Assembly: GCA_019239975.1 (NCBI GenBank)
Contig: JAFAZE010000063.1
Coordinates: forward strand, 1 to 60,710
DNA from: Streptosporangiaceae bacterium
GTDB taxonomy: Bacteria > Actinomycetota > Actinomycetes > Streptosporangiales > Streptosporangiaceae
DNA length: 60,710 nucleotides
Reading direction: 5' to 3'
Shown here: positions 26,705 to 35,935 of the stretch, piece after piece
Layout of the letters: every line of letters begins with the position of its first letter
Numbering within the stretch: the first letter of the stretch is position 1
Made by a program: the position numbers and the translations under genes
Notes under the pieces: generated by a model
What the model saw: only the letters and a program-made list of their open reading frames with translations
Told to the model about the DNA's origin: nothing
Database searches by the model: none

Positions 26705-29700
26705 TGGCGCGGGCGCGGCGGGCGATGCGGCGCCAGTCGTCCTCGAGCGCCTGGCCGGCGTTGCCGGGCTGGTAGCCGAGCAGCCGCGCGACGGCGGTCA
26801 GCTCCCTGTGCCGTGACGGAAGGGTGTCGCCGGGCCTGCCGCGCACGAGCATCACCGCGTTCCTGATGCGGGCGGCCAGCTCCCAGGAGGCGGTGAGCCC
26901 GGCCGCGTCCTCGCCGGACAGCACCTGCGCGCTCAGCGCCGCGGCGAGCGCGCCGCTGGTGCTGGCCGTCCGCAGTTCCGGCACGGCGTGCGCGTGCCTG
27001 AGCTGCAGAAGCTGCACCGTCCATTCGACGTCGGACAGGCCCCCTGGTCCGAGCTTGACGTGCAGCGCCGGGTTCGCGCCGCGCGGGATCCGCTCGGCCT
27101 CGACCCGTGCCTTGATCCGCCGGATCTCCCGGACGGCGCGGGTGTCGATGCCGCCGGGTGGGTAGCGGAATTCGCCGGTCATCGCCATGAACTCCGCGCC
27201 GAGCGCGGGGTCTCCCGCGGCCGGCTCCGCGCGCAGCAGCGCCTGCGCCTCCCACGGCGCGGACCATCGCGCATAGTAGGCGCGGTACGCGGCGATGCTC
27301 CGCACCAGCGGCCCCTGGCGCCCCTCCGGGCGCAGGTCCGCGTCGATGACGAGCGGCGGGTCCGGCACCGGCAGCGCGAGCAGCCTGCGCAGCTCGGCGG
27401 CGATCGCGTGCGCGACGTCCGAGGCGTCCCGCTCGGCCGCGCCGGGCACCGGATCGTGGACGAACAGCACGTCGGCATCGCTGCCGTAACCGGTCTCGTG
27501 CCCGCCGAACCGACCCATCGCGATCACGCAGAACCGGGTCGGCAGCGGCCTGCGCAGCTCCCATTCGATCTTCGCGACCGCGGCGGCGAGGGCGGCCTCG
27601 ATGCTGGCGGCCGTGACGCCGGTCAGCGCCTCACCGGTCTCGGCCAGGCCGGCCAGCCCGAGAACGTCGGCCGCGGCGATCCGCAGGAGCTCACGGCGGC
27701 GAAGCGACCGCACCGCCGTGACCGCCTGCTCGGCGTCGCCGGAGTGCCGGCGGGCGGCGGACATCGCTTCGGAACGGAGGCCGACCGCTCCCCTGGGCAC
27801 CAGCTCGGCGTCGGCGCCGAAGATCGCGACCGCCTCCGGCGCCCGCAGCAGCAGGCCCGCCGCGTACCGGCTGGACGCGAGCACGTGCGCCATTCGCTCG
27901 GCGGCCTTGGTCTCGTCCCGCAGCAGCCGCAGGTACCAGGGCGATTCCCCCAGCGCCTCGCTGACCTGCCGGAAGGCCAGCAGGCCCGCGTCCGGCTCGG
28001 CCGCGTCGGCGAACCAGCCGAGCAGCACCGGCAGCAGCGTGCGCTGGATCGCGGCGCGGCGCGACACGCCCCCGGTCAGCGCCTCGATATGCCGGAGCGC
28101 CCCGGCCGGGTCGGCGTAACCGAGCGCCTCGAGCCGGGCCCGCGCGGCGGCCGGAGTCAGCCGTGCCGCGTCCGAGGGAAGCCGTGCGACCGCCTCGAGC
28201 AGCGGCCGGTAGAACAGCTTCTCGTGCAGCCGCCGCACCTGGAGCGCGTGGCGCCGCCACAGCTCGCCGAAGGCCTGGGCGGGATCCCCGCGCCCCGCCA
28301 GCGGCGCAGCGGGGAGGGTGCCTTCCGCCGGGCGGGGAGGGCTGGAAAGGGCGCGGCCCCGCCCGAGCCTGCGCAGTACGGCGGGATCCTCCGGCAGGGT
28401 GTGCGTGCGGCGCAGCTGGTACAGCTGAAGCATGTGCTCGGTCCGGCGCAGGAAGCGGTACGCGGCGGCCAGGTCGTCGGCGTCGGCGCGGCCGACGTAG
28501 CCGCCCGCGGCCAGCGCCTTCAGCGCCGGCAGCGTCGCCCGCGCGCGGATCTGGTCATCGGTGCGGCCGTGCACGAGCTGCAGCAGCTGCACCGCGAACT
28601 CGATGTCGCGCAGCCCGCCGGGGCCGAGCTTGAGCTCCCGGCCCGCCTGTCTCGCCGGCAGGGACCGCTCGACCCTGCGGCGCATCGCCTGCACGTCCTC
28701 GACGAAGTTCTCGCGCTGCGCCGCCTGCCACACCAGCGGCGCGACCGCCGCGGCGTACGCCGCGCCCAGCTCGAGGTCACCGGCGACGGGGCGCGCCTTG
28801 AGCAGCGCCTGGAACTCCCACGTCTTCGCCCAGCGCTCGTAGTACGCCAGGTGGCTGGCCAGCGTGCGCACCAGCGGGCCGGACCTGCCCTCCGGGCGAA
28901 GGTTGGGGTCCACGGGGAAGATGCTGCCCTCGGGGGTGGACCGGGCGCAGACGCCGATCAGGCCGGCGGCGAGGCGGGTGGCGGTCGCCAGCGCGCCTGC
29001 CTCGTCCGTGCCCGCCGGCGGCTCTGCCACGAAGATCACGTCGACGTCGCTGGCGTAGTTGAGCTCGCGGCCGCCGCACTTCCCCATGGCGATGATCGCC
29101 AGCCGGCATGGCACCGAGCCCGCGGGAAGCTCGGCCCGCGCCACGGCCAGCGCCGCCTCCAGCACGGCCGCGGCGAGATCGGCGAGTTCCTCCGCCGTCT
29201 CATCCACGTCTCCCAGCCCGGTCAGGTCCCGCGCCGCGAGGTGCAGTATCCGGCGCCGGTACGCCGCGGCCAGCGCGGCGGTGGGGTCGCCCCCGCCGCC
29301 GCCCTCATGGCCGCCGTGCCCGCGGCCGCCGTTGCTGCTCTCCCGGGAACCCGCCCCCGTGGCGCGCAGCAGCTCGGCGCGTATCTCCGCTGCACTGGGG
29401 CGGCGGATCCCATCCGGCTCGCGGAGCACGGCCCAGTCGGCGGGATGCCTGGCCAGGTGATCGGCGAGCGCCACGCTGACGCCAAGGACAGCGACGAGCC
29501 GGGCACGGAAGCCGGGCTCGTCGCGCAGCGCGGCGAGAAGCGCCTGCGCGTCGCGGGCTGGGCTGTGCTCGACGATCCTCGCCAGGCCGGACAGCGCCAG
29601 GTCGGGGTCTGCCGCCGCGGCGAGCGCGGAGAGCAGGCCGGCGTCGGCGCCGGCGGGCCCTTCTCCCATGGCGGCGAGGTCGACGGAGAGGGCGGAGAGC

Positions 29701-29807
29701 TGGCGTTCGGCTCGCGCCGCGTCCGCGAAACCCATCCGGGCCAGCCAGCCCGTCAGCGTCGTCCGCGAACCGCTCACGCTAGCAACCGTATACCGGGAGT
29801 TGATCAT
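26679..29807 (-). CDS. glnE: Glutamine synthetase adenylyltransferase / deadenylase
   Basis: A bifunctional enzyme of about 1,030-1,042 residues that adds AMP to, and removes it from, the tyrosine of glutamine synthetase (Tyr402 of the GlnA here). The two nucleotidyltransferase domains are visible: GKCGGRELNYASDVDVIFV with D254/D256 in the N-terminal deadenylase half, and GRFGGHETGYGSDADVLFV with aspartates near 776 and 778 in the C-terminal adenylyltransferase half. I keep the ATG at 29807; a GTG at 29777 (VSGSRTTLTGWLARMGF) matches family starts better and may be leaderless. A Gly/His-rich insert (residues ~155-175) is unusual. It faces away from the ALDH gene. Confidence 0.96.
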   Translation of the reverse strand: MINSRYTVASVSGSRTTLTGWLARMGFADAARAERQLSALSVDLAAMGEGPAGADAGLLSALAAAADPDLALSGLARIVEHSPARDAQALLAALRDEPGFRARLVAVLGVSVALADHLARHPADWAVLREPDGIRRPSAAEIRAELLRATGAGSRESSNGGRGHGGHEGGGGGDPTAALAAAYRRRILHLAARDLTGLGDVDETAEELADLAAAVLEAALAVARAELPAGSVPCRLAIIAMGKCGGRELNYASDVDVIFVAEPPAGTDEAGALATATRLAAGLIGVCARSTPEGSIFPVDPNLRPEGRSGPLVRTLASHLAYYERWAKTWEFQALLKARPVAGDLELGAAYAAAVAPLVWQAAQRENFVEDVQAMRRRVERSLPARQAGRELKLGPGGLRDIEFAVQLLQLVHGRTDDQIRARATLPALKALAAGGYVGRADADDLAAAYRFLRRTEHMLQLYQLRRTHTLPEDPAVLRRLGRGRALSSPPRPAEGTLPAAPLAGRGDPAQAFGELWRRHALQVRRLHEKLFYRPLLEAVARLPSDAARLTPAAARARLEALGYADPAGALRHIEALTGGVSRRAAIQRTLLPVLLGWFADAAEPDAGLLAFRQVSEALGESPWYLRLLRDETKAAERMAHVLASSRYAAGLLLRAPEAVAIFGADAELVPRGAVGLRSEAMSAARRHSGDAEQAVTAVRSLRRRELLRIAAADVLGLAGLAETGEALTGVTAASIEAALAAAVAKIEWELRRPLPTRFCVIAMGRFGGHETGYGSDADVLFVHDPVPGAAERDASDVAHAIAAELRRLLALPVPDPPLVIDADLRPEGRQGPLVRSIAAYRAYYARWSAPWEAQALLRAEPAAGDPALGAEFMAMTGEFRYPPGGIDTRAVREIRRIKARVEAERIPRGANPALHVKLGPGGLSDVEWTVQLLQLRHAHAVPELRTASTSGALAAALSAQVLSGEDAAGLTASWELAARIRNAVMLVRGRPGDTLPSRHRELTAVARLLGYQPGNAGQALEDDWRRIARRARAIMEPLFYG

Positions 29808-29938
29808 GCGGAGCCTCGGCGAGGCGGCCGCCCGCGCTCCCGAGTGTTGCGTAATGTGCGCCGGGAGTTCGGATAGCGCGCGCTATACGATGGGCAGACG
29901 GTGCGGGGCTCGGCGGAGCGGCGGAGGCGGGAACTGCG

Positions 29939-31414
29939 ATGAAGAACCTGTACATAGCCGGGAAGTGGCTGCCCGCCAGCGACGGCGGGACGTCCCAGAC
30001 GATCAACCCGTTCGACGCGGCCCCGCTGGAGACCGTCGCCGAGGCGTCCGCCGGCGACGTCAACGACGCTGTGGCCGCCGCACGCGGCGCGTTCGGCGAC
30101 CCCGGCAGCCCGTGGCCGCGCACGCCGGTGACCGAGCGGGCGAGGCTGCTGTCCACGATCGCCGGCCTCCTGCAGCGCGACAAGGAGCAGCTCGCCCGCA
30201 CCGAGTCGCTGGACACCGGCAAGACGCTGAACGAGGGCCGCGCGGACGTGGACGACACCACCGCCGTGTTCCGCTACTACGCGGGGATCGCCGGCAGCCA
30301 TGCCGGGCGGGTCGTCGACCCCGGGAGGCCGGGCGTGCGCAGCCGCGTCGTTCATGAGCCGGTGGGCGTCTGCGCGCTGATCGCGCCGTGGAACTACCCG
30401 CTGCTGCAGATCTCCTGGAAGCTCGCGCCGGCGCTCGCGGCGGGCAACACGACGGTGCTGAAGCCCAGCGAGCTGACGCCGCTGTCCACGATCGCGCTCG
30501 TCGCGCTGGCCGAGGAGGCGGGCGCCCCTCCCGGCGTCGTGAACCTGCTGCTCGGCGGCGGCTCGACCGTCGGCCGGGCGCTGGCCGAGCACCCGCAGGT
30601 CGACCTGATCTCGTTCACCGGCGGCTTGGCCACCGGGCAGAAGATCATGGCCGCCGCGGCCGCCGGCGTCCGCCGGGTCGCGCTGGAGCTCGGCGGCAAG
30701 AACCCCAACATCGTCTTCGCCGACGCCGACTACGAGGCGGCCGTGGACAACGCGCTGACCGCCGCGTTCCTGCACTCCGGCCAGGTGTGCTCGGCGGGCG
30801 CGCGGCTGATCCTCGAGGACGTGCTGTACGACGGCTTCGTCGCCGAGCTGGCCCGGCGCGCCGACCGGATCAGGCTCGGCAGCGGCCTTGACCCGGACAC
30901 CGAGTGCGGGCCGCTGATCTCGGCGGCGCACCGGGCCAAGGTGGAGCGCTACATCTCCTCCGCGGTGGCGGAGGGCGCCGAGATACGGGCCGGCGGCGGC
31001 AGGCCGGAGGACCCCGGGCTGGCCGGCGGGTTCTTCCTGCGCCCGACGGTGCTCGCCCGGTGCACACGCGACATGACCGTCGTGCGGGAGGAGGTGTTCG
31101 GCCCGGTGGTGACGGTCGAGCGGTTCAGCGCCGAGGAGGAGGCGATCGGCCTCGGCAACGACACCGGCTACGGCCTCGCGGGCGCGGTCTGGACGCAGGA
31201 CGCCGGGCGGGCGGAGCGGGTGGCGGCCGCGCTCCGGCACGGCACGGTGTGGATCAACGACTACCACCCGTACCTGCCGCAGGCGGAGTGGGGCGGTTTC
31301 GGCAGGTCCGGCATCGGCCGCGAGCTCGGGCCGTCGGGGCTCGAGGAGTACCAGGAGAAGAAACACGTGTACCACAACGTCAGCCCTTCGCCCTCGGGCT
31401 GGTTTTCCGGATAA
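29939..31414 (+). CDS. Aldehyde dehydrogenase family protein
   Basis: A 491-residue NAD(P)-dependent aldehyde dehydrogenase that oxidises an aldehyde to the acid. Catalytic residues are present: Glu250 in LELGGKNPN and nucleophile Cys284 in HSGQVCSAG; the cofactor loop is FTGGLATGQKI, and PWNYPLLQ and EVFGPVVTVERF are typical. It is closest by eye to betaine-aldehyde dehydrogenases (GbsA/BetB), and QAEWGGFGRSGIGRELG near the end fits, but no choline oxidase or betaine transporter gene is nearby. The ATG at 29939 ends a GGCGGGAACTGCG leader. An S9 peptidase gene follows 73 bases later. Confidence 0.9.
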   Translation: MKNLYIAGKWLPASDGGTSQTINPFDAAPLETVAEASAGDVNDAVAAARGAFGDPGSPWPRTPVTERARLLSTIAGLLQRDKEQLARTESLDTGKTLNEGRADVDDTTAVFRYYAGIAGSHAGRVVDPGRPGVRSRVVHEPVGVCALIAPWNYPLLQISWKLAPALAAGNTTVLKPSELTPLSTIALVALAEEAGAPPGVVNLLLGGGSTVGRALAEHPQVDLISFTGGLATGQKIMAAAAAGVRRVALELGGKNPNIVFADADYEAAVDNALTAAFLHSGQVCSAGARLILEDVLYDGFVAELARRADRIRLGSGLDPDTECGPLISAAHRAKVERYISSAVAEGAEIRAGGGRPEDPGLAGGFFLRPTVLARCTRDMTVVREEVFGPVVTVERFSAEEEAIGLGNDTGYGLAGAVWTQDAGRAERVAAALRHGTVWINDYHPYLPQAEWGGFGRSGIGRELGPSGLEEYQEKKHVYHNVSPSPSGWFSG

Positions 31415-31487
31415 AGATTTCACCGAACGGGACGTGGTGCCACGTCAGCGGACGGCGTGGTCGTGACGGCGTGGTAGGCATGGGGAC

Positions 31488-33344
31488 ATGGTCGCTCTCA
31501 TCCCCCGCGAAGTTCTTTTCGGCAATCCCCAGCGCGTCAGCCCCCGCATCTCCCCCGACGGCTCCAAGCTGGCGTGGATCGCGCCGCACGAGGGGGTGCT
31601 GAACGTATGGGTGGCGCCGGCCGGCGCGGACGGAATCGACTGGCCCGCGGCGCAGGTCGTCACCGACGACAGGGACCGGGGCGTCCGGGTGTTCCTGTGG
31701 GCCCAGGACGGGCGGCACCTGCTCTACGTCCAGGACGCCGGCGGGGACGAGAACTGGCGGCTTCACGACGTTGACCTGCAGACCATGGCGCGGCGAGACC
31801 TCACGCCGTTCGACGGCATCCAGGCGCGGATCATCGGCACCCGCAAGAGCCATCCCGGCCAGGTGCTCGTCGGGATGAACCGCGACAACGCTCAGCTTCA
31901 CGACGTGTACCGGCTGGACCTGGCGACCGGGGAGATGGTCAAGGAGATCGGCAACCCCGGCTACGCGGGCTGGCTCGCGGACGAGGACCTCGTGGTGCGC
32001 GGCGCGCTGGCCCCGCTGCCGGACGGCGGCTTCGACCTCATGGTGCGCGACCGGACGAAGACGGAGGCGGACGGGGACTGGCGGAAGCTGCTGACGATCC
32101 CCGGCGACGACGCCCCGTCGACCGACGTCCTGTCGTTCAGCGGCGACGGAAGGACGCTGCTGATGATCAGCGCGGCCGGCTCGGACACCGGCAGGCTCAC
32201 CAGGATCGACCTCGCCACCGGGGAGGCCGAGGTGCTTGCCGAGGACCCCGATGCCGATGTCTCCGGCGCGCTGCTGCACCCGGACACCCGCGACCCGCAG
32301 ATCGTGGCCGTCCTCAAGGACCGCACCGAGTACCACGTGCTCGACCCCGCGACCGAGCCCGACCTGAAGGCGATCCGCGCGCTGCACCCGGGTGACCCCG
32401 TGTTCCTCGGGCGGGACGACGCGGACAGGACCTGGCTCGTGGGATTCACCAACGACACCGGGCCGATCCCCTACTTCGCCTACGACCGGGACACCCGCAC
32501 CGGGCGGTTCCTGTTCGAGCACCGGCCCGAGCTCTCGGACTACCGGCTCGCGCCGATGGAGCCGTTCAGCTTCACCGCCCGGGACGGCCTGACCATCCAC
32601 GGGTACGTGACGTTCCCGCCGGACGGCGGCAGGTCGGGGCTGCCGGCCGTCCTTGACGTGCACGGCGGCCCCCAGGTCAGGGACGCGTGGGGGTTCAACC
32701 CGGAGACGCAGTGGTTCGCCAACCGCGGTTACCTGTGCGTGCAGGTCAACTACCGCGGGTCTACCGGCTACGGCAAGGCGTTCGTCGCCGCGGGCGACCG
32801 CGAGTGGGGCGGCAAGATGCACGACGACCTCATCGACGCGGTCCGCCACATCACCGCCGAGGGCTGGGCCGACCCGGACCGGATCGGCATCTACGGCGGC
32901 TCTTACGGCGGCTACGCGGCGCTGGTCGGCGTGACGTTCACGCCGGACGTGTTCCGCTGCGCGGTCGACATCGTGGGACCGTCGAGCCTGAAGACGCTGC
33001 TGGAGACCATCCCGCCGTACTGGGCGCCGGTTCGCGCCCAGCTCTACAAGCGGGTCGGCAACCCGGAGACCGACGAGGAGTTCCTCTGGTCCCGCTCCCC
33101 GCTGTCCCGGGTACGCGACATCCGCACCCCGCTGCTGATCGCGCAGGGCGCGAACGACCCCCGCGTCAAGCAGGCTGAGTCCGAGCAGATCGTCGCCGCG
33201 CTCGCCGACGCCGGGATCGACTACGAGTACATGCTGTTCCCGGACGAGGGACACGGCTTCGCGAAACCGGAGAACCGGCTGAGGTTCTACGCGGCCGCCG
33301 AGCGTTTCCTCGCCCGCCACCTGGGCGGCCGCTTCGAGGAATAA
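31488..33344 (+). CDS. S9-family (prolyl oligopeptidase-type) peptidase
   Basis: A 618-residue cytoplasmic serine peptidase. The first ~370 residues form a propeller with WD-like strands (SPRISPDGSKLAWIAPHEG, DGRHLLYVQDAGGDENW). The C-terminal alpha/beta hydrolase domain has the triad: Ser472 in YGGSYGGYAAL, Asp557 in GANDPRVK and His589 in DEGHGF. It would cleave short peptides, possibly as an acylaminoacyl- or dipeptidyl-peptidase. No signal peptide is seen. It converges with glnA2; a weak hairpin (CGAGCC/GGCTCG, 33363-33383) lies between. Confidence 0.93.
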   Translation: MVALIPREVLFGNPQRVSPRISPDGSKLAWIAPHEGVLNVWVAPAGADGIDWPAAQVVTDDRDRGVRVFLWAQDGRHLLYVQDAGGDENWRLHDVDLQTMARRDLTPFDGIQARIIGTRKSHPGQVLVGMNRDNAQLHDVYRLDLATGEMVKEIGNPGYAGWLADEDLVVRGALAPLPDGGFDLMVRDRTKTEADGDWRKLLTIPGDDAPSTDVLSFSGDGRTLLMISAAGSDTGRLTRIDLATGEAEVLAEDPDADVSGALLHPDTRDPQIVAVLKDRTEYHVLDPATEPDLKAIRALHPGDPVFLGRDDADRTWLVGFTNDTGPIPYFAYDRDTRTGRFLFEHRPELSDYRLAPMEPFSFTARDGLTIHGYVTFPPDGGRSGLPAVLDVHGGPQVRDAWGFNPETQWFANRGYLCVQVNYRGSTGYGKAFVAAGDREWGGKMHDDLIDAVRHITAEGWADPDRIGIYGGSYGGYAALVGVTFTPDVFRCAVDIVGPSSLKTLLETIPPYWAPVRAQLYKRVGNPETDEEFLWSRSPLSRVRDIRTPLLIAQGANDPRVKQAESEQIVAALADAGIDYEYMLFPDEGHGFAKPENRLRFYAAAERFLARHLGGRFEE

Positions 33345-33408
33345 CCCGGCGAATCCCCGCCGCGAGCCAAAGGGCGCGGCTCGAAAGCGCCCGGAGGCGA
33401 GCGGCGAG

Positions 33409-34770
33409 TTACAGCATGGGCAGGTAGCGGTCCAGCTCGTGCTGGGTTACCTGGCGGCGGTAGTCCGCCCACTCCTCGCGCTTGTTGCGCAGGAAGAAGT
33501 CGAAGACGTGCTCGCCCAGCGTCTCGGCTACCAGCTCGCTGTCCTGCATCACGCCGATCGCCTCGTCCAGGTCGGCGGGCAGCGGCTTGATGCCCATCGC
33601 CCGGCGCTCGGCCGGGGTGAGCGCCCACACGTCGTCCTCGGCGCCGGGCGGCAGGTCGTAGTCCGCCTCGATGCCCTTCAGGCCGGCGGCGAGGATCACC
33701 GAGAAGGCGAGGTACGGGTTGCAGGCGGCGTCCACGGAGCGGAACTCCACGCGCGTGGAGTTGCCCTTCTGCGGCTTGTACATCGGCACCCGCACGAGCG
33801 CCGAACGGTTGTTGTGCCCCCAGCAGACGTAGGCCGGGGCCTCGCCGCCGGCGCCGGCGGTCCGCTCGGTGCCGCCCCACAGCCGCTTGTAGGAGTTCAC
33901 CCACTGGTTGCACACCGCGGTGATCTCCGGCGCGTGCCGCAGCAGGCCGGCGATGAACGCGCGCGCGATCTTGGAAAGCTGGTACTCGGCCCCGGCCTCG
34001 TAGAAGGCGTTCTGGTCGCCCTCGAACAGGGAAACGTGGGTGTGCATGCCGGAGCCGGGGTGTTCGGTGAACGGCTTGGGCATGAACGTGGCGTACACGC
34101 CCTGCTCGATCGCCACCTCCTTCATCACCAGGCGGAACGACATGATGTTGTCCGCCGTGGTGAGCGCGTCGGCGTACCGCAGGTCGATCTCCTGCTGGCC
34201 GGGCGCCCCCTCGTGATGGCTGTACTCCACCGAGATGCCCATCGATTCGAGCATGGTGATCGAGGTGCGCCGGAAGTCGTGGGCGACGCTGTGCGGCGTG
34301 TGGTCGTAGTAGCCGCCGGTGTCGATGGGCTCCGGCCTCCCGCCCGGCGCGGGACGGTCCCCGAGCAGGAAGAACTCGATCTCCGGGTGGGTGTAGAAGG
34401 TGAACCCCAGCTCCGAGGCACGGCTCAGGTTGCGCTTCAGCACCCAGCGCGGGTCCGCGTACGACGGTGAGCCGTCCGGCAGCAGGATGTCGCAGAACAT
34501 CCTGGCGACGCCCGGGTACTCGCCGCGCCACGGCAGCAGCTGGAACGTCGACGGGTCCGGTCTTGCGATCATGTCGGCCTCGTAGACGCGGGCGAAGCCC
34601 TCGATGGCCGATCCGTCGAAGCCGATGCCGTCGGCGAACGCGCCCTCGAGCTCGGCGGGAGCGACGGCGACGGACTTGAGGGCGCCGAGCACGTCGGTGA
34701 ACCACAGCCGGACAAACCGGATGTCCCGTTCCTCCAGCGTGCGCAGCACGAATTCTTCCTGCCTGTCCAC
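33409..34770 (-). CDS. glnA2: Glutamine synthetase-like protein GlnA2
   Basis: A 453-residue type I glutamine synthetase relative. Seen: RFVRLWFTDVLGALKSVAVA, GFDGSAIEGFARVYEADMI, HHEGAPGQQEIDLRYADAL and NNRSALVRVP. At the position of the adenylylated tyrosine the sequence is DDVWALTPAER, without a tyrosine, so GlnE should not control it. In Streptomyces coelicolor the GlnA2 protein acts on polyamines (gamma-glutamylpolyamine synthetase) instead of ammonia, and this may be similar. GTG 34770 is used because the homologous N-terminus MD(R/K)QEEFVLRTLEERDIRF starts there and AAGGTGAT precedes it. Confidence 0.93.
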   Translation of the reverse strand: MDRQEEFVLRTLEERDIRFVRLWFTDVLGALKSVAVAPAELEGAFADGIGFDGSAIEGFARVYEADMIARPDPSTFQLLPWRGEYPGVARMFCDILLPDGSPSYADPRWVLKRNLSRASELGFTFYTHPEIEFFLLGDRPAPGGRPEPIDTGGYYDHTPHSVAHDFRRTSITMLESMGISVEYSHHEGAPGQQEIDLRYADALTTADNIMSFRLVMKEVAIEQGVYATFMPKPFTEHPGSGMHTHVSLFEGDQNAFYEAGAEYQLSKIARAFIAGLLRHAPEITAVCNQWVNSYKRLWGGTERTAGAGGEAPAYVCWGHNNRSALVRVPMYKPQKGNSTRVEFRSVDAACNPYLAFSVILAAGLKGIEADYDLPPGAEDDVWALTPAERRAMGIKPLPADLDEAIGVMQDSELVAETLGEHVFDFFLRNKREEWADYRRQVTQHELDRYLPML

Positions 34771-35031
34771 GGCTATCACCTTAAACGTTGCGGGAGACAT
34801 CCCTCGACCGCGCCCGGGCTGACGCTCCGTCCCGGGCCCGCTGGCCTCGTGAACGTACCAGCGGGCGAGTGCTGTCGGCGTTTCCGGCCGGTTACTTTCA
34901 GGTCATTTCCAAAGATAGTCCGTAGTGTCGTTGCCGGAGATCCCCCGCGATCCGGTCCTGTTCCGGTAACTTTGCGCGGGAGTACGCGTTGGCTAGGGCA
35001 GTCAGCGGTAACGGAGAGGAACCTGAAGACG

Positions 35032-35919
35032 ATGTCGATCATCCCGGGGAGCGACGTGCAGGTCACTCCGATGACGGCCGAGCAGCATGAGCGGTTCGAC
35101 CGCGACGGCTTCCTGATCATCCCGGGGGCGCTCAGCCCGGACGAGGTTGCCTTCTACCGGGACGCGCTGGACCGGGTGTACCGGGCTGCCTCCACCGACG
35201 GCAGGCTCGCCGCCGACGGCTCGCTGCACCAGCTCAGTGCCGTCACGAACTGCCCCGAAGCCGCGGGCCTCATTGATCACCCGGCCACCTTCTCCTACGT
35301 ATGGTCGGTGCTCGGCTGGAACGTGCACATCTATCACTCGCACGTGGACGTCCACCCGCCGCTGGAGTCCCGCCGCCCGTTCCGGTTCGAGTGGCACCAG
35401 GACGGCGGCAGGCAGAACCGGGAGATCGAGACCGACCCGCGGCCGCGGCTGTCGGTGAAGCTGGCCTACTGGCTCTCGGACGTCTCCGAGGCCGGGCGGG
35501 GCAACTTCAAGGTCGTTCCCGGCAGCCACAAGACCAACTGGATCGACGGGCCGCCGCGGCGCGACGTCGAGTGGCCCGACCCGGAGGGCGCGATCGAGGT
35601 GACGGCCAACGCGGGTGACGTGGTGTTCTTCGACCGCAGGCTCTGGCACGCGCGCTCGGACAACTACTCTTCCTTCACCCGGATGGCGATGTTCTTCGGT
35701 TACACGCTGCGCTGGGTCGCCATCCGCGACGACATCGCGCCGATCTGGTCGAGCGACTGGGCCGATCAGCTGAGCCCGGTGCAGCGGCAGCTTCTCGGCG
35801 GCATCAAGGACGCCGACGGGGACCACCTCTGGGGCCACTACCCGGCGACCACGCCGCTGTACGGCTGGCTGAAGGAGCGGAACCTGCTGGACCCGGCCAA
35901 CCCGCCGCTCAAGCCCTGA
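35032..35919 (+). CDS. Phytanoyl-CoA dioxygenase (PhyH) family protein
   Basis: A 295-residue Fe(II)/2-oxoglutarate-dependent oxygenase. The iron site is H122-x-D124 in EWHQDGG with the distal H206 in RLWHARSDN, and the arginine in SFTRMAMFF probably binds 2-oxoglutarate. N-terminal DRDGFLIIPGALSPDEVAFY is the usual PhyH start. The substrate cannot be deduced; the family hydroxylates many small molecules. ATG 35032 follows GGAGAGGA. It is divergent from glnA2 and convergent with the phosphatase gene. Confidence 0.9.
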   Translation: MSIIPGSDVQVTPMTAEQHERFDRDGFLIIPGALSPDEVAFYRDALDRVYRAASTDGRLAADGSLHQLSAVTNCPEAAGLIDHPATFSYVWSVLGWNVHIYHSHVDVHPPLESRRPFRFEWHQDGGRQNREIETDPRPRLSVKLAYWLSDVSEAGRGNFKVVPGSHKTNWIDGPPRRDVEWPDPEGAIEVTANAGDVVFFDRRLWHARSDNYSSFTRMAMFFGYTLRWVAIRDDIAPIWSSDWADQLSPVQRQLLGGIKDADGDHLWGHYPATTPLYGWLKERNLLDPANPPLKP

Positions 35920-35935
35920 TTCTTGCCGCGGCTTC

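Noticed and set aside
26988..29876. A 962-codon open frame antisense to glnE
   Set aside because: High-GC genes keep the opposite strand open. The translation is Arg/Gly/Val-rich without domain character, while the minus strand is clearly glnE.
31380..33320. A 646-codon open frame antisense to the S9 peptidase
   Set aside because: Shadow of the peptidase gene; composition typical of reversed GC-rich codons.
34860..34990. A GlnR-type box between glnA2 and the PhyH gene
   Set aside because: GAAAT and GAAAG occur near GTAAC, but start-to-start spacing is 10, not 11, and the a-b-a-b order is not met.
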